64,000 nucleotides of DNA from Io17-Chloro-G2 sp965226825. GTDB taxonomy: Bacteria > Chloroflexota > Dehalococcoidia > Lucifugimonadales > UBA3495. Under the pieces are notes generated by a model that did not search any database, was not told where the DNA came from, and saw nothing but the letters and a program-made list of their open reading frames with translations. The translations under genes were made by a program, and so were the position numbers. The DNA is taken from assembly GCA_965226825.1 (NCBI GenBank), contig CBDDED010000003.1, forward strand, positions 372,001 to 436,000, read 5' to 3'. Position 1 is the stretch's first letter, and every line of letters starts with the position of its first letter. Positions 8,060-16,217 of this stretch are shown here, piece by piece.

Positions 8060-9340
8060 ATGGACGTGATCGAGGACAGGGTCGCCGGCGCGTCTCTTGC
8101 AGCCCTCCGGGCGTTGCGCCAGGCCAGCCAGCAGCTGGATTTATCGATATATCTGGTTGGCGGTTCGGTGCGCGATTTGTTATTAGAGCGGCCGATCAAG
8201 GACCTGGACTTTGCCGTCGAAGGCGACGCTCCATCCTTGGCCGGGCATCTGGCCCACGAGTTAGGTGGCAGGCTGGTCCTTCATCGCCGGTTCAGAACGG
8301 CTTCGGTGTATTTCGGCAGTGAGCGGGTTGACCTGGCCACATCCCGCCGCGAGCAATACGACAGACCGGCTGCCCTGCCACGGGTGACGCCGGCATCCAT
8401 TGATGAAGACCTTGCCCGGCGCGATTTTTCCATCAACGCTATGGCTTTGCCCCTGGCAGAGCACCGGCGGAGCCTGGTGGACCCATTTCACGGGCAGGAA
8501 GACCTGGAACTCGGGTTGGTGCGAATCCTTCACCCGAAGAGCTTTGTTGACGACCCCACGCGCATCCTGCGAGCGGTTCGCTACGAGCAGCGGTTGGGCT
8601 TAAAAATAGAAGCCAAGACCCTGGAACACCTGGACCGGGCGGTGGCGGCAGACGGCATTGCCGGGTTGAGCGGGGACCGGATTCGAAACGAGTTGGACCG
8701 GATTTTCCAGGAGTCAAGGCCGGAATTGGCTCTGGAGCGGGCGCTGGATTTGGGAGTATTGACCGTGGTGCATCCGATCCTGGCGACAGAAGACACCCGA
8801 CAAGGGTTCCGGGCTCTGGCACAGCGTCGGGATTCCTCTGGCGCATCTATTGGCGGGCTTGCTTGGCTCTCCGTCATCGGTTACCGGATGGATAGGGCCC
8901 AGGGTGACGCGGTTACGCGGCGCTTAAATATGCCGGCTACGTGGCGACGGACTATTCAGGATTCCATTTATCTTTGGGAAATTTCATGCCAGCTAGAGGC
9001 GCCGGAGTTGCCTAATTCCGACCTGGTGCGCCTCCTTGACGGGTGTGCGGAGGATGCGGTGGTGGCGGCCGCGGCCATCAGCGAGTCTGCTACGGTAAGA
9101 CGCCGCTTGACCGAGTATCTGGATCACCTGAGGTTTCTCGGAGTTGACTTGGACGGATTGGAATTGCAGTCTCTCGGGATTCCAGAGGGGCCCGAACTGG
9201 GGAAAATGTTGGACCAATTGAAAAATGCCAAGCTCGACGGAGCGGTTACCAGCAAAGAGGATCAGCGTCAAATGGTCCGGGACCTACTGGACGGCGGCGC
9301 TTATGCCGGGGACGCCTGCCAGGAGGTGAGCCATGACTGA
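8060..9340 (+). CDS. CCA tRNA nucleotidyltransferase / poly(A) polymerase family protein
   Basis: This 426-residue class II nucleotidyltransferase would add or repair the CCA end of tRNAs, or polyadenylate RNA; sequence alone does not separate the two. The head domain carries YLVGGSVRDLLLERPIKDLDFAVEG, with GGSVRD at 34-39 and the metal-binding DLD at 48-50. Next come RRDFSINAMAL and the RNA-binding DDPTRILRAVRYEQRLGLKIEAKT motif near residues 160-190. The C-terminal half is helical and has no HD-phosphohydrolase motif. The stop overlaps the start of the next small gene by eight bases, implying coupled translation. Confidence 0.9.
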   Translation: MDVIEDRVAGASLAALRALRQASQQLDLSIYLVGGSVRDLLLERPIKDLDFAVEGDAPSLAGHLAHELGGRLVLHRRFRTASVYFGSERVDLATSRREQYDRPAALPRVTPASIDEDLARRDFSINAMALPLAEHRRSLVDPFHGQEDLELGLVRILHPKSFVDDPTRILRAVRYEQRLGLKIEAKTLEHLDRAVAADGIAGLSGDRIRNELDRIFQESRPELALERALDLGVLTVVHPILATEDTRQGFRALAQRRDSSGASIGGLAWLSVIGYRMDRAQGDAVTRRLNMPATWRRTIQDSIYLWEISCQLEAPELPNSDLVRLLDGCAEDAVVAAAAISESATVRRRLTEYLDHLRFLGVDLDGLELQSLGIPEGPELGKMLDQLKNAKLDGAVTSKEDQRQMVRDLLDGGAYAGDACQEVSHD

Positions 9341-9545
9341 CGACCTGGACTCGGAAGTGTGTGTAATCTGCGATGAGAGTTTGGACGAGGTCCACCAGGC
9401 AACGTGCCAGTTGTGCGGAGGCAAGTTCCACCAACCCTGGTCCCAGGACGCCGATGTCCCCCAATGCGGGCGGATCGGCAGTCATGAAGAGGCGCTGGCA
9501 ATCGTGTTCCTTTGCGACGATTGCTACTATGGTCGGAGGCCTTAA
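9333..9545 (+). CDS. Small cysteine-rich zinc-finger protein
   Basis: A 70-residue acidic protein with several metal-ligand pairs: CVIC (10-13), CQLC (25-28), a His at about 32, single Cys and His residues in PQCGRIGSHEE, and CDDC near the C-terminus. The alternating pairs suggest one or two zinc sites in a RING- or zinc-ribbon-like fold. I recognise no named family. The ATG lies within the last codons of the nucleotidyltransferase gene and a strong hairpin terminator follows 40 bases after its stop, so the two genes form a closed two-gene operon. An RNA-related role is possible from context only. Confidence 0.7.
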   Translation: MTDDLDSEVCVICDESLDEVHQATCQLCGGKFHQPWSQDADVPQCGRIGSHEEALAIVFLCDDCYYGRRP

Positions 9546-9584
9546 CGGCGGTTGTAGGCCGTGACGGTTGTCGGAGGCTTTGAC

Positions 9585-9608
9585 GGTCGGTCTGCCGGCC
9601 TTTTATTT
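9585..9608 (+). terminator. Rho-independent terminator after the zinc-finger gene
   Basis: GGTCGG (9585-9590), loop TCTG and CCGGCC (9595-9600) form a 6-bp stem with one G-U pair, followed at once by TTTTATTT. This is the clearest intrinsic terminator in the window. Confidence 0.8.
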
Positions 9609-9647
9609 CCAGCCTGATATTTAACAAACCGGAGTGTTCAAGAACAA

Positions 9648-10685
9648 ATGAAAGCGGTCTACATCGAATCCCACGGCGGTCCCGAGGTTTTAACCTACGG
9701 TGAGCGCCCCGAACCTTCTTTGGGCCCCACCGAGATTAAGGTCAGGGTGAGGGCTTCTTCCCTGAACCGGTTGGACCTTTATACCCGGGCCGGGGACCGG
9801 GGTTTGGCCCGTGAGTTCCCGCCCCCGTTGATATTGGGTGGCGATTGTGCGGGCGACGTGGCGGGAGTTGGCGCCCAGGTGACGGGTTTGCAGGCCGGAG
9901 ACCGCGTGGTGGTGAACCCGAAGTTCACCTGTGGCCAGTGCTCCGAATGTCTTGCCGGCAAGGACTACCTGTGCCCGCGGCCCAGGTTCATGGGCAGCGC
10001 CATCGATGGGAGTTATGCCGAGTTCGCGGTCCTGCCCGCGGCCAATGCCCACCGAATAGCTGAAGGGGTGTCTTACCAAAAGGCAGCTGCCGTTCCGACT
10101 ACGTACCTCCCGGTGTGGAACATTCTGGTCCGGCGGGGCCAGTTGAAGCCCTGGGAGACAGTCCTGGTGTTGTCGGCCTCGGCCGGCGTCGGCACCGCGG
10201 CGATTCAGGTTGCAAAGAATGTTGTCGGCGCTCGCGTAATCGCCACCACCAGCACCCCGGAAAAGGCGGCCAAGGCTAAAGAGTTGGGCGCGGATGAAGT
10301 GATCCTGTACAACGAGGAAGACATAACCCAGCGGGTGCGGGCGCTGACCGACGGCGGTGTCGACATGGTCGTGGACCACGTGGGCGCCGACTTTTTCCCC
10401 AAGGCGTTCAGCGCGTTGAAACCCGGCGGGAGGTACGGGATCTGCGGGGCCACCACCGGCCTGCGTACCGAGCTTCACCTGGGGTTGCTGTTCAGCCGGC
10501 AAGTGGAGGTCTTTGGAGCCTTTATGGGCTCCAAAGAGGACATGCGCCAGATTGTAGCCATGCTGAACGTCGGCGCGATTGACCCAATGGTGGACCGGGT
10601 TTTTCCGCTGGAAGAGGCAGCGGCGGCTCACCGCACCATGGAAGAAACCGCCTTCTTCGGCAAGTTGCTGTTGGAGCAACCCTAG
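9648..10685 (+). CDS. Zinc-binding dehydrogenase / NADPH:quinone reductase-like MDR protein
   Basis: A 345-residue medium-chain dehydrogenase/reductase. The GroES-like N-terminal half has the four-cysteine structural zinc lobe CGQC-SEC-LAGKDYLC (Cys 95, 98, 101, 109). A Rossmann domain follows with SASAGVGTAAIQVAK near residue 180 for NAD(P)H. The catalytic-zinc ligands seem to be missing: the Cys-Gly-Thr/Ser-Asp position reads NRLDLYTRAG, and the usual GHE reads GGD. This is typical of quinone-oxidoreductase-like members that keep only the structural zinc. The likely reaction is NADPH-dependent reduction of a quinone or enone, or oxidation of an alcohol; the substrate cannot be named. It lies just after the terminator as an independent unit, convergent with the DinG gene. 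Confidence 0.85.
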   Translation: MKAVYIESHGGPEVLTYGERPEPSLGPTEIKVRVRASSLNRLDLYTRAGDRGLAREFPPPLILGGDCAGDVAGVGAQVTGLQAGDRVVVNPKFTCGQCSECLAGKDYLCPRPRFMGSAIDGSYAEFAVLPAANAHRIAEGVSYQKAAAVPTTYLPVWNILVRRGQLKPWETVLVLSASAGVGTAAIQVAKNVVGARVIATTSTPEKAAKAKELGADEVILYNEEDITQRVRALTDGGVDMVVDHVGADFFPKAFSALKPGGRYGICGATTGLRTELHLGLLFSRQVEVFGAFMGSKEDMRQIVAMLNVGAIDPMVDRVFPLEEAAAAHRTMEETAFFGKLLLEQP

Positions 10686-10712
10686 GGACGCTGCCGGTGG
10701 CCCAATGTCGCC

Positions 10713-10740
10713 GCCGCTCGCACCACCGCGTGGGAGCGGC
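10713..10740. terminator. GC-rich hairpin between convergent genes, possible terminator
   Basis: GCCGCTC (10713-10719) and GAGCGGC (10734-10740) are a perfect 7-bp inverted repeat, and CCAC-CGC-GTGG forms an inner hairpin. It is 28 bases after the dehydrogenase stop in the 170-base convergent gap. No T tract follows, so intrinsic termination is uncertain. Confidence 0.35.
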
Positions 10741-10855
10741 TTGCCCCACCATTTCTGACGTTACCGCAACGGAAGGCCCTGGAAACCGCTCCGCCGCCAC
10801 GGAACTATTTCACCGGAACCACTTCTACAGAATAGATTCCAGATTTGATGCCGTC

Positions 10856-13729
10856 CTAATTCCGTCTTGGGTTGGACCACTCGGCTGTCAGGTCGGCCAC
10901 GTTGGTAAGGCTGCTGGGCTTCATCGTGCATGACGGTATTGAATTCAGGAAAGAATGACCGTAGCCCATGCCGGTCACCCGGCGGTCCAGCACAATGAGT
11001 GCGCCCCTGTCGCCTTTGTTGCGGATCAACCGGCCAATACCCTGACGAAACCGGAGCACGGCCTGGGGTATTGAGTAGTCTTTGAATGGGTCCTGGTACT
11101 GCTCCGACCGGGTCTTGGCTATCGGGTCCGTGGGGACGTGGAAGGGCAGCCGGGTTAGCACCAGGGCCTTGAGCACGCCGTGCGGAAGGTCCACCCCTTC
11201 CCAGAAACTGCTGGTTCCCAGCAGCACCGAAGCGGGGTTATCGGAGAACCGGGAAAGCAATTGCTGCGGCGATCCGTCGATGCTCTGCGCCAGCACGTCA
11301 ATTCCGTCGGCCACCAGCATGTTCCGTATCCGTTGTGACACCCCCCGGAGCGCGGAATAGGATGTGAACAGCGCCATGGTATGACCACCCAGGGTTTTAC
11401 CCAGGTCCGCCAATACCCGGGCCACGGCGTCCAGGTACCCATCCTGGTTGGGGGCAGGCATATCATCCGGGATGAGTAGCAAGGCCGCTTTCTGATAGTC
11501 GAACGGAGACCCCACCCACAACTCGCTGCTGCCGTCAGGCATCCCCGTTCGTTGGCGGATGTAGTCAAAAGTGGACTCGGTACGGAGGGTGGCGCTGGTC
11601 ATCACCACGCTTTCCTTGCGCTCGAACAGGTGCTCCAGCAGGATGGAGCCAACTTCCAGCGGCGCCGAATGAAAGGACAGGTCGTCTCCCGGTGGGTTGC
11701 GGGACTGCCCGCGGGCAAGCCAGTTGATGGCGCGCCGGTCGGCGCCGCCCAGGATTGCTCCCAAATGGCCCTGGAGCTGTTGTAGACTGTCCTGAATGCC
11801 CCCCGCTTCCATCATCAATGCCTGTTGGTCGGAGGACACCGAGAGCTTCGACGTTTGGAGAAACCGGATCAGCCGGTCAATTCCCTGGTCGGATTGCCGT
11901 AAAATAACCTCAAGGTTTTCCCAGGCCAGCGCGAGTTCAGACCATAGTTCGGAGTTCCGTCCGCCGATAGCCCCGTTGGGTGATTGGTCCAGCAGCAGTT
12001 GAGCCTGTCCATCGCCGCTGCGCTCCCTTGGCGCGTTGAACAACCGGTCCGCGGCGGCCCATAGCCGGGTCCACAGCTCTCTCAAGCGAGGGCCGGAGCC
12101 TTCTGCGCCTCCCACCGCCTCTTCGCCCTGTTGGCGGATGGCTGAGGCCAGGTCTTCCGCTAGCAGGGCAAGCCGGAGTTCGGTGATCAGCCTTGCGTGG
12201 GGCTCCAGGGCCTGGTCCAGGCTGCCGGGAACAACCTGGAAGCCTAGCTGGCGGGTTGCGGCGTCTTCCAGGTTGTGCGCTTCGTCGATGATCAGATGCT
12301 TGTATTCCGGGATTAAACTCCCGCCGCGGACCAGGTCCGAAATCAACAGGGCATGGTTCACCACCACAATGTGCGCCTGCTCGGCGCGCTCCCGTGCGGT
12401 GCGTAGGAAGCAGGCGCCGCCGTCCCTCAGTCCGGGACACCAGCCTCCTTCCCCGGCGGATGCCTTGCTCCAGGTGAAGGCGTCACGGCCGGAAAGATTG
12501 ATTTCTGCCCGGTCTCCGGTCGTCGTTTCCTGCAGCCAAACCGAGGTCTTTCCCAGCAGCCGGGCCTCGTCAACGCTGGGTCCATCTGCGGAGTTCAGGT
12601 AACTCCACCGGCGCAGGCACAGGTAATTGGTTCGCCCCTTCAGAGACGCCGCCTTGAGCGACCCCGTAGGCGCCAATCCGGCCTGGTCCAACACCTCGAT
12701 CATGGCGGGAATGTCTTTGTGCAGCAACTGCTCCTGGAGGTTGATGGTGTTGGTGGAGATAACCACGCGCTGTCCCTTGGACAGTGCGAACAGCGCCGCC
12801 GGCAACAGGTAGGCCATGGATTTACCCACGCCCGTGCCGCCTTCCACCACCAGGTGCTCTCCATGGTGGATGGCTCGAGCGACAGCGGCCAGCATTTCTT
12901 CCTGTTGGGGCCGGTATTCGAACCCTTCGAATACCTTGGCGAAGGGACCGTCTCTGCTTAGCAGTTGGCTGATCTTGTCTTCGTCCAGATGCCCTAAATC
13001 GGCATCCGCTCGCCGCTGCTCCACCTTCCCCAGGCGGGACGCCAGACTTTCCAGGTCCAGACCGGTAAAACCGAACACTGACGGATTTGCCTGAGCCCGA
13101 GAGGCGGCCCCTTCGGGATTTTCCAATCCGGCCAGCAGCGGACCAATGGACCAGGCGCTGCGATGGGCCAGGTTGCCCAGATAGGACAGTAGTGACGGGT
13201 GCAGTTTGGCCGCCCGCTGCAGCAGCGCCAAAAACACCTGCCTGGTGGCCTCCGCGTCGTCCAGGGCCCGGTGCGCGTGGTCATGGCTTACGCCGAAGTG
13301 GGCGGCCAGGTAACCCAGTGAATACTGGGGCGTTGTGGGCAGCAGCACCGAGGCTAGGTCCCAGGTGTCGTAGGCAGGGTTGATGAGTGGCACGCCGTGG
13401 GTCCCGAGGAAGCGAAGGTCGAAGGCAATATTGTGACCGATTACCGGGTGTGGGCCGATGAACTCTGCCAGTCGGTCTCCCACGCTGGGGAAAAATGGAG
13501 CGTTCGCCACTTGACGCGGCGAGATGCCGGTTAGGCGTTGGACGAATTCTGGAATCGAGCGGCCGGGATTGACGAAGGTCTGGAAGGTGTCAATGCTCTC
13601 GCCGCCCCGGAACTTGACCGCGCCTACCTCGATGATTTTGTCCCGGTCCGAGTCCAGGCCCGTGGTTTCTAAGTCCAAGGCGACGTGGACCAGATCAAAC
13701 GGGTCCAGGCCGGCTATTTTCAGCCCCAT
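10856..13729 (-). CDS. DinG-family ATP-dependent helicase with N-terminal DnaQ-type exonuclease
   Basis: This 957-residue protein joins a DEDD 3'-5' exonuclease to a superfamily-2 XPD/DinG helicase, like the long B. subtilis-type DinG. ALDLETTG (D19, E21) is Exo I, HPVIGHNIAFDLRFL is Exo II and HRALDDAEAT is Exo III. The helicase has the Walker A EGGTGVGKS near residue 300, the Walker B box IIDEAHN, a VVMTSATL motif and a C-terminal FRQGIGRLIRNKGDRG arginine-finger motif. Only three cysteines (LCLRRW, GWCPG, GACFL) lie in the segment that holds the four-Cys iron-sulphur cluster of E. coli DinG, so a 4Fe-4S cluster is doubtful. The likely role is repair of structured DNA or R-loops. Confidence 0.93.
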   Translation of the reverse strand: MGLKIAGLDPFDLVHVALDLETTGLDSDRDKIIEVGAVKFRGGESIDTFQTFVNPGRSIPEFVQRLTGISPRQVANAPFFPSVGDRLAEFIGPHPVIGHNIAFDLRFLGTHGVPLINPAYDTWDLASVLLPTTPQYSLGYLAAHFGVSHDHAHRALDDAEATRQVFLALLQRAAKLHPSLLSYLGNLAHRSAWSIGPLLAGLENPEGAASRAQANPSVFGFTGLDLESLASRLGKVEQRRADADLGHLDEDKISQLLSRDGPFAKVFEGFEYRPQQEEMLAAVARAIHHGEHLVVEGGTGVGKSMAYLLPAALFALSKGQRVVISTNTINLQEQLLHKDIPAMIEVLDQAGLAPTGSLKAASLKGRTNYLCLRRWSYLNSADGPSVDEARLLGKTSVWLQETTTGDRAEINLSGRDAFTWSKASAGEGGWCPGLRDGGACFLRTARERAEQAHIVVVNHALLISDLVRGGSLIPEYKHLIIDEAHNLEDAATRQLGFQVVPGSLDQALEPHARLITELRLALLAEDLASAIRQQGEEAVGGAEGSGPRLRELWTRLWAAADRLFNAPRERSGDGQAQLLLDQSPNGAIGGRNSELWSELALAWENLEVILRQSDQGIDRLIRFLQTSKLSVSSDQQALMMEAGGIQDSLQQLQGHLGAILGGADRRAINWLARGQSRNPPGDDLSFHSAPLEVGSILLEHLFERKESVVMTSATLRTESTFDYIRQRTGMPDGSSELWVGSPFDYQKAALLLIPDDMPAPNQDGYLDAVARVLADLGKTLGGHTMALFTSYSALRGVSQRIRNMLVADGIDVLAQSIDGSPQQLLSRFSDNPASVLLGTSSFWEGVDLPHGVLKALVLTRLPFHVPTDPIAKTRSEQYQDPFKDYSIPQAVLRFRQGIGRLIRNKGDRGALIVLDRRVTGMGYGHSFLNSIPSCTMKPSSLTNVADLTAEWSNPRRN

Positions 13730-13960
13730 GATTCACACATCCCTACTGCCCATGTCGGCGGCGCTCCCAACCTGGCCTGCCGGGGACATTTGTACTCCGC
13801 TCCAATCCGAGCGGTTGTCCGGCCCGCATTCCGCCCTTGATGAGCCTGCGGACTCTCTCTGTTGTGCGTCTGTGCGCGATTGTGTGCGTCGTTGGCGCCG
13901 GCAGTCGGTGTTGTTTACGGCCCGGTCCGCTGGCTCGAAAATGCCTTTGTTCTATTGAAG

Positions 13961-14683
13961 TCACCCCGGATTCTGGGCTGCCGGAACCTCAGGGGCGTAC
14001 GGCCTGAGGTTCCCCGTGCGGAGTCCGGTCGCCGGGTAGAATGCGCCGGCGTGGAGGGCCGCCAGGAACTCGGCCTCGTTGTTGATCTCGTCCCGGAATG
14101 CGGTGACAAACTTGCCTATGCCGTGGACCGAGTGGGCGTCGCTGCCTCCCGTGACCGGCATCCCAAGCAGACCGGCGACCTCCATAGCCATTTCGTTCTC
14201 GTTGTCGGCCGTCCCCCCGTTGGCCACTTCTACCGCGTTAGCCAGTTTGAAAACCGGGTGGTGGGACGCATCCGTTGGGCCGGCGGGCAGTTCATCGCCC
14301 GGGGACTGGTACAGGAGTGGGCGCATGCGGGTGGACCGGCTCAACACTGCTCTGAATGGATGAGCTGAAACGACAAAGCCGCCCATGCCTCTCATGGTCT
14401 TGCACAGGACGTCTGCCTTGTGAAAGCCGGATTGGTACTGGTCGATCCCGAAGGCCAGCATGTGGCCCATGTCCGTCTCAACCTCGGCGGCGCGCACCAG
14501 GACCACGTTGTGCCGGGCGGCGAAACGTTGGAATTCATGGCGGTCCCAGGGCCCGCTGTGCTCGGTTAGGCAGAGACCCCGCAGTCCCAACCGGTCGGCC
14601 TCCAGAATAAGGTCTTCCGGGGAAAGGCCGCTGTCGCTGCTTCCCTTGGTGGTGTGGATATGTAGGTCAAAAAGCCGGGCCAA
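13961..14683 (-). CDS. PHP-domain metal-dependent phosphoesterase
   Basis: A 240-residue protein covering the polymerase-and-histidinol-phosphatase (PHP) fold. Metal-ligand motifs follow the expected order: DLHIHTTKGSSDSG (from residue 6), LCLTEHSG, VVSAHPFR and GGSDAHSVHGIG. Such proteins hydrolyse phosphoester bonds in nucleotides or small phosphates; the substrate is unknown. It could be a histidinol phosphatase, because the his operon here lacks one, but most short PHP proteins are not, and the gene is about 32 kb from that operon. It starts at TTG 14683 with an AGGAAGGA-type ribosome-binding site five bases upstream. Confidence 0.85.
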   Translation of the reverse strand: MARLFDLHIHTTKGSSDSGLSPEDLILEADRLGLRGLCLTEHSGPWDRHEFQRFAARHNVVLVRAAEVETDMGHMLAFGIDQYQSGFHKADVLCKTMRGMGGFVVSAHPFRAVLSRSTRMRPLLYQSPGDELPAGPTDASHHPVFKLANAVEVANGGTADNENEMAMEVAGLLGMPVTGGSDAHSVHGIGKFVTAFRDEINNEAEFLAALHAGAFYPATGLRTGNLRPYAPEVPAAQNPG

Positions 14684-14770
14684 TACAATTCCTTCCTCGC
14701 GGCCAACCCAGTCTAATTCCAGCCACGATGGCCGTCAATTGCGGAGAGTCGGCGCTGTTAATATAGCCGG

Positions 14771-15250
14771 TTATGCCGCCGCCTGTGCCAGGGCGGGGAA
14801 CTGGTCCAGGGGAAGGGCCTCGCCCGTTGATTCAAAGTGGTCCACCAATTGTCGAATTTCGTCGGGGACCGGCCTGCTTTGTCCCAACCCTGCGTCGTAG
14901 CCTACGTGCACCGTTTCCATGGTAGTTAGCAATTGGTCGGTGCCGCTCAGATAAATCTCCAGGTCGAAATTCATGCTGGCGTTGCCGATTCGGGACACTT
15001 TCATAAAAACGTCCAGGAGATTGTCCACCCGTGCCGGGGCCTTGTATTCCACGGTAAGTTTGACCGCCGCGGTGTCGAAGAAGCCATTTTCTGCGATCCG
15101 GTAGATGCTGAATCCCAGGTTCCGGAAATACTCGGACTGGGCCACCTCAAAGTAGTTCATATAGGCGCCGAAAAAAACGATGCCTTGAGCATCGCATTCC
15201 ATCCAACGCACCCGGACCGGGGTTTGAAACTTGAAATGGCTTTTCGCCAC
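14771..15250 (-). CDS. Acyl-CoA thioesterase, 4-hydroxybenzoyl-CoA thioesterase/YbgC type
   Basis: A hot-dog-fold protein of about 159 residues. The N-terminal motif RVRWMECDAQGIVFFGAYMNYFE holds the conserved catalytic Asp and the D-x2-G-x-V-x4-Y pattern of the YbgC/FadM branch, which hydrolyses acyl-CoA thioesters in the cytoplasm. I chose GTG 15250 because GGGGGT lies just upstream and the protein then opens with the family-like KSHFKFQTPVRVRW. A GTG at 15283 would add eleven residues without family similarity. It ends 87 bases before the PHP gene and begins close to the end of trmD on the same strand. Confidence 0.85.
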   Translation of the reverse strand: MAKSHFKFQTPVRVRWMECDAQGIVFFGAYMNYFEVAQSEYFRNLGFSIYRIAENGFFDTAAVKLTVEYKAPARVDNLLDVFMKVSRIGNASMNFDLEIYLSGTDQLLTTMETVHVGYDAGLGQSRPVPDEIRQLVDHFESTGEALPLDQFPALAQAAA

Positions 15251-15290
15251 TACGTTACCCCCAGTGGTCCCACGATGTTGCACGGGCCGG

Positions 15291-16049
15291 TCATGCTTGG
15301 GAGCCGCGGCGGTAGCCTAATGACGACAGGAATTCCAGGTCTTCCTCAGTCAGGTCCGCAGTTTCCAATAAGTCTGCCCTCTGCTGGAAAGTGCGGCGCA
15401 AGGATTCACGGCGACGCCACCGCTGGATATCCGCGTGGTGCCCGGACCGCAGCACTTCCGGCACTTCCATGTGCCTGAACTTGGCCGGCCGCGTGAACAA
15501 GGGGTGTTGCAGCAGGCCGCAGGTGATGGAGTCTTCGGCCACGCTTTCGGGCGAGCCGACGACGCCCGGAGCGAGCCGGGCGACGGTGTCGATCAATATC
15601 ATGGCCGGAAGCTCGCCGCCGGTCAGAACGTAGTCGCCGATGCTAACCTCACGGGTGACCAGGTGTTGCCGCACCCGGTCGTCCACCCCCGCATAATGTC
15701 CGCAAATCAGCACCAGGGACGGCGCCTTGGCCAGGTCCTCAGCCATTTTTTGGTCCAACAACCGGCCCTGTGGCGTCAGCAGGATGACCTCCGCCGCGTC
15801 CCGTTCATCCGCAGGCAGGCTGGATATCGAGTCCTCGACGGCCTCGAACACAGGCTCGGCTTTCATTACCATACCCGGCCCACCTCCGAATTGGTAATCG
15901 TCGGCAGTGCCGTGGGCGTCGTGGGCGTAGTCGCGGATATCAGTGACCGTGACGGAAATCACGCCGCGTTCGCAGGCCTGGCCCACTATGCTGTGCCCAA
16001 TGATGGCCGGAAACACTTCCGGGAACAGGGTTAAAACGTGAAATCGCAA
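15291..16049 (-). CDS. trmD: tRNA (guanine37-N1)-methyltransferase TrmD
   Basis: TrmD methylates G37 next to the anticodon using S-adenosylmethionine and prevents +1 frameshifting. The 252-residue protein opens with the typical FHVLTLFPEVF. It has DIRDYAHDAHGTADDYQFGGGPGMVM and the trefoil-knot SAM site LICGHYAGVDDRV, then GDYVLTGGELPAMILID. The C-terminal domain has RPAKFRHMEVPEVLRSGHH. Translation starts at TTG 16049 with a weak ribosome-binding site. It is not next to rpsP, rimM or rplS, unlike in most bacteria; it shares its strand with a thioesterase and an amidohydrolase instead. Confidence 0.97.
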   Translation of the reverse strand: MRFHVLTLFPEVFPAIIGHSIVGQACERGVISVTVTDIRDYAHDAHGTADDYQFGGGPGMVMKAEPVFEAVEDSISSLPADERDAAEVILLTPQGRLLDQKMAEDLAKAPSLVLICGHYAGVDDRVRQHLVTREVSIGDYVLTGGELPAMILIDTVARLAPGVVGSPESVAEDSITCGLLQHPLFTRPAKFRHMEVPEVLRSGHHADIQRWRRRESLRRTFQQRADLLETADLTEEDLEFLSSLGYRRGSQA

Positions 16050-16217
16050 AGTTTTACGCCTGGGGGCTCGTCTATGGGTTGATCGCCCAGGTTGACCGGC
16101 TTTCCAATAGACCCTTCAGGACTCCCAATCGTAGGACTCCTAAGAGCGTTCCTTTTCCCGGCGGACCATCCCCGGTGCCCGAGCTATTGACCGGAAGTGC
16201 ACTTTCTGCATCGGTCC

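Noticed and set aside
9690..10679. Minus-strand reading frame of 329 codons
   Set aside because: It is antisense to the zinc dehydrogenase gene and shows no recognisable motifs; long shadow frames are common at this GC content.
13730..13960. Possible small gene between the DinG and PHP genes
   Set aside because: The frames across this 231-base gap show no ribosome-binding site or motif.
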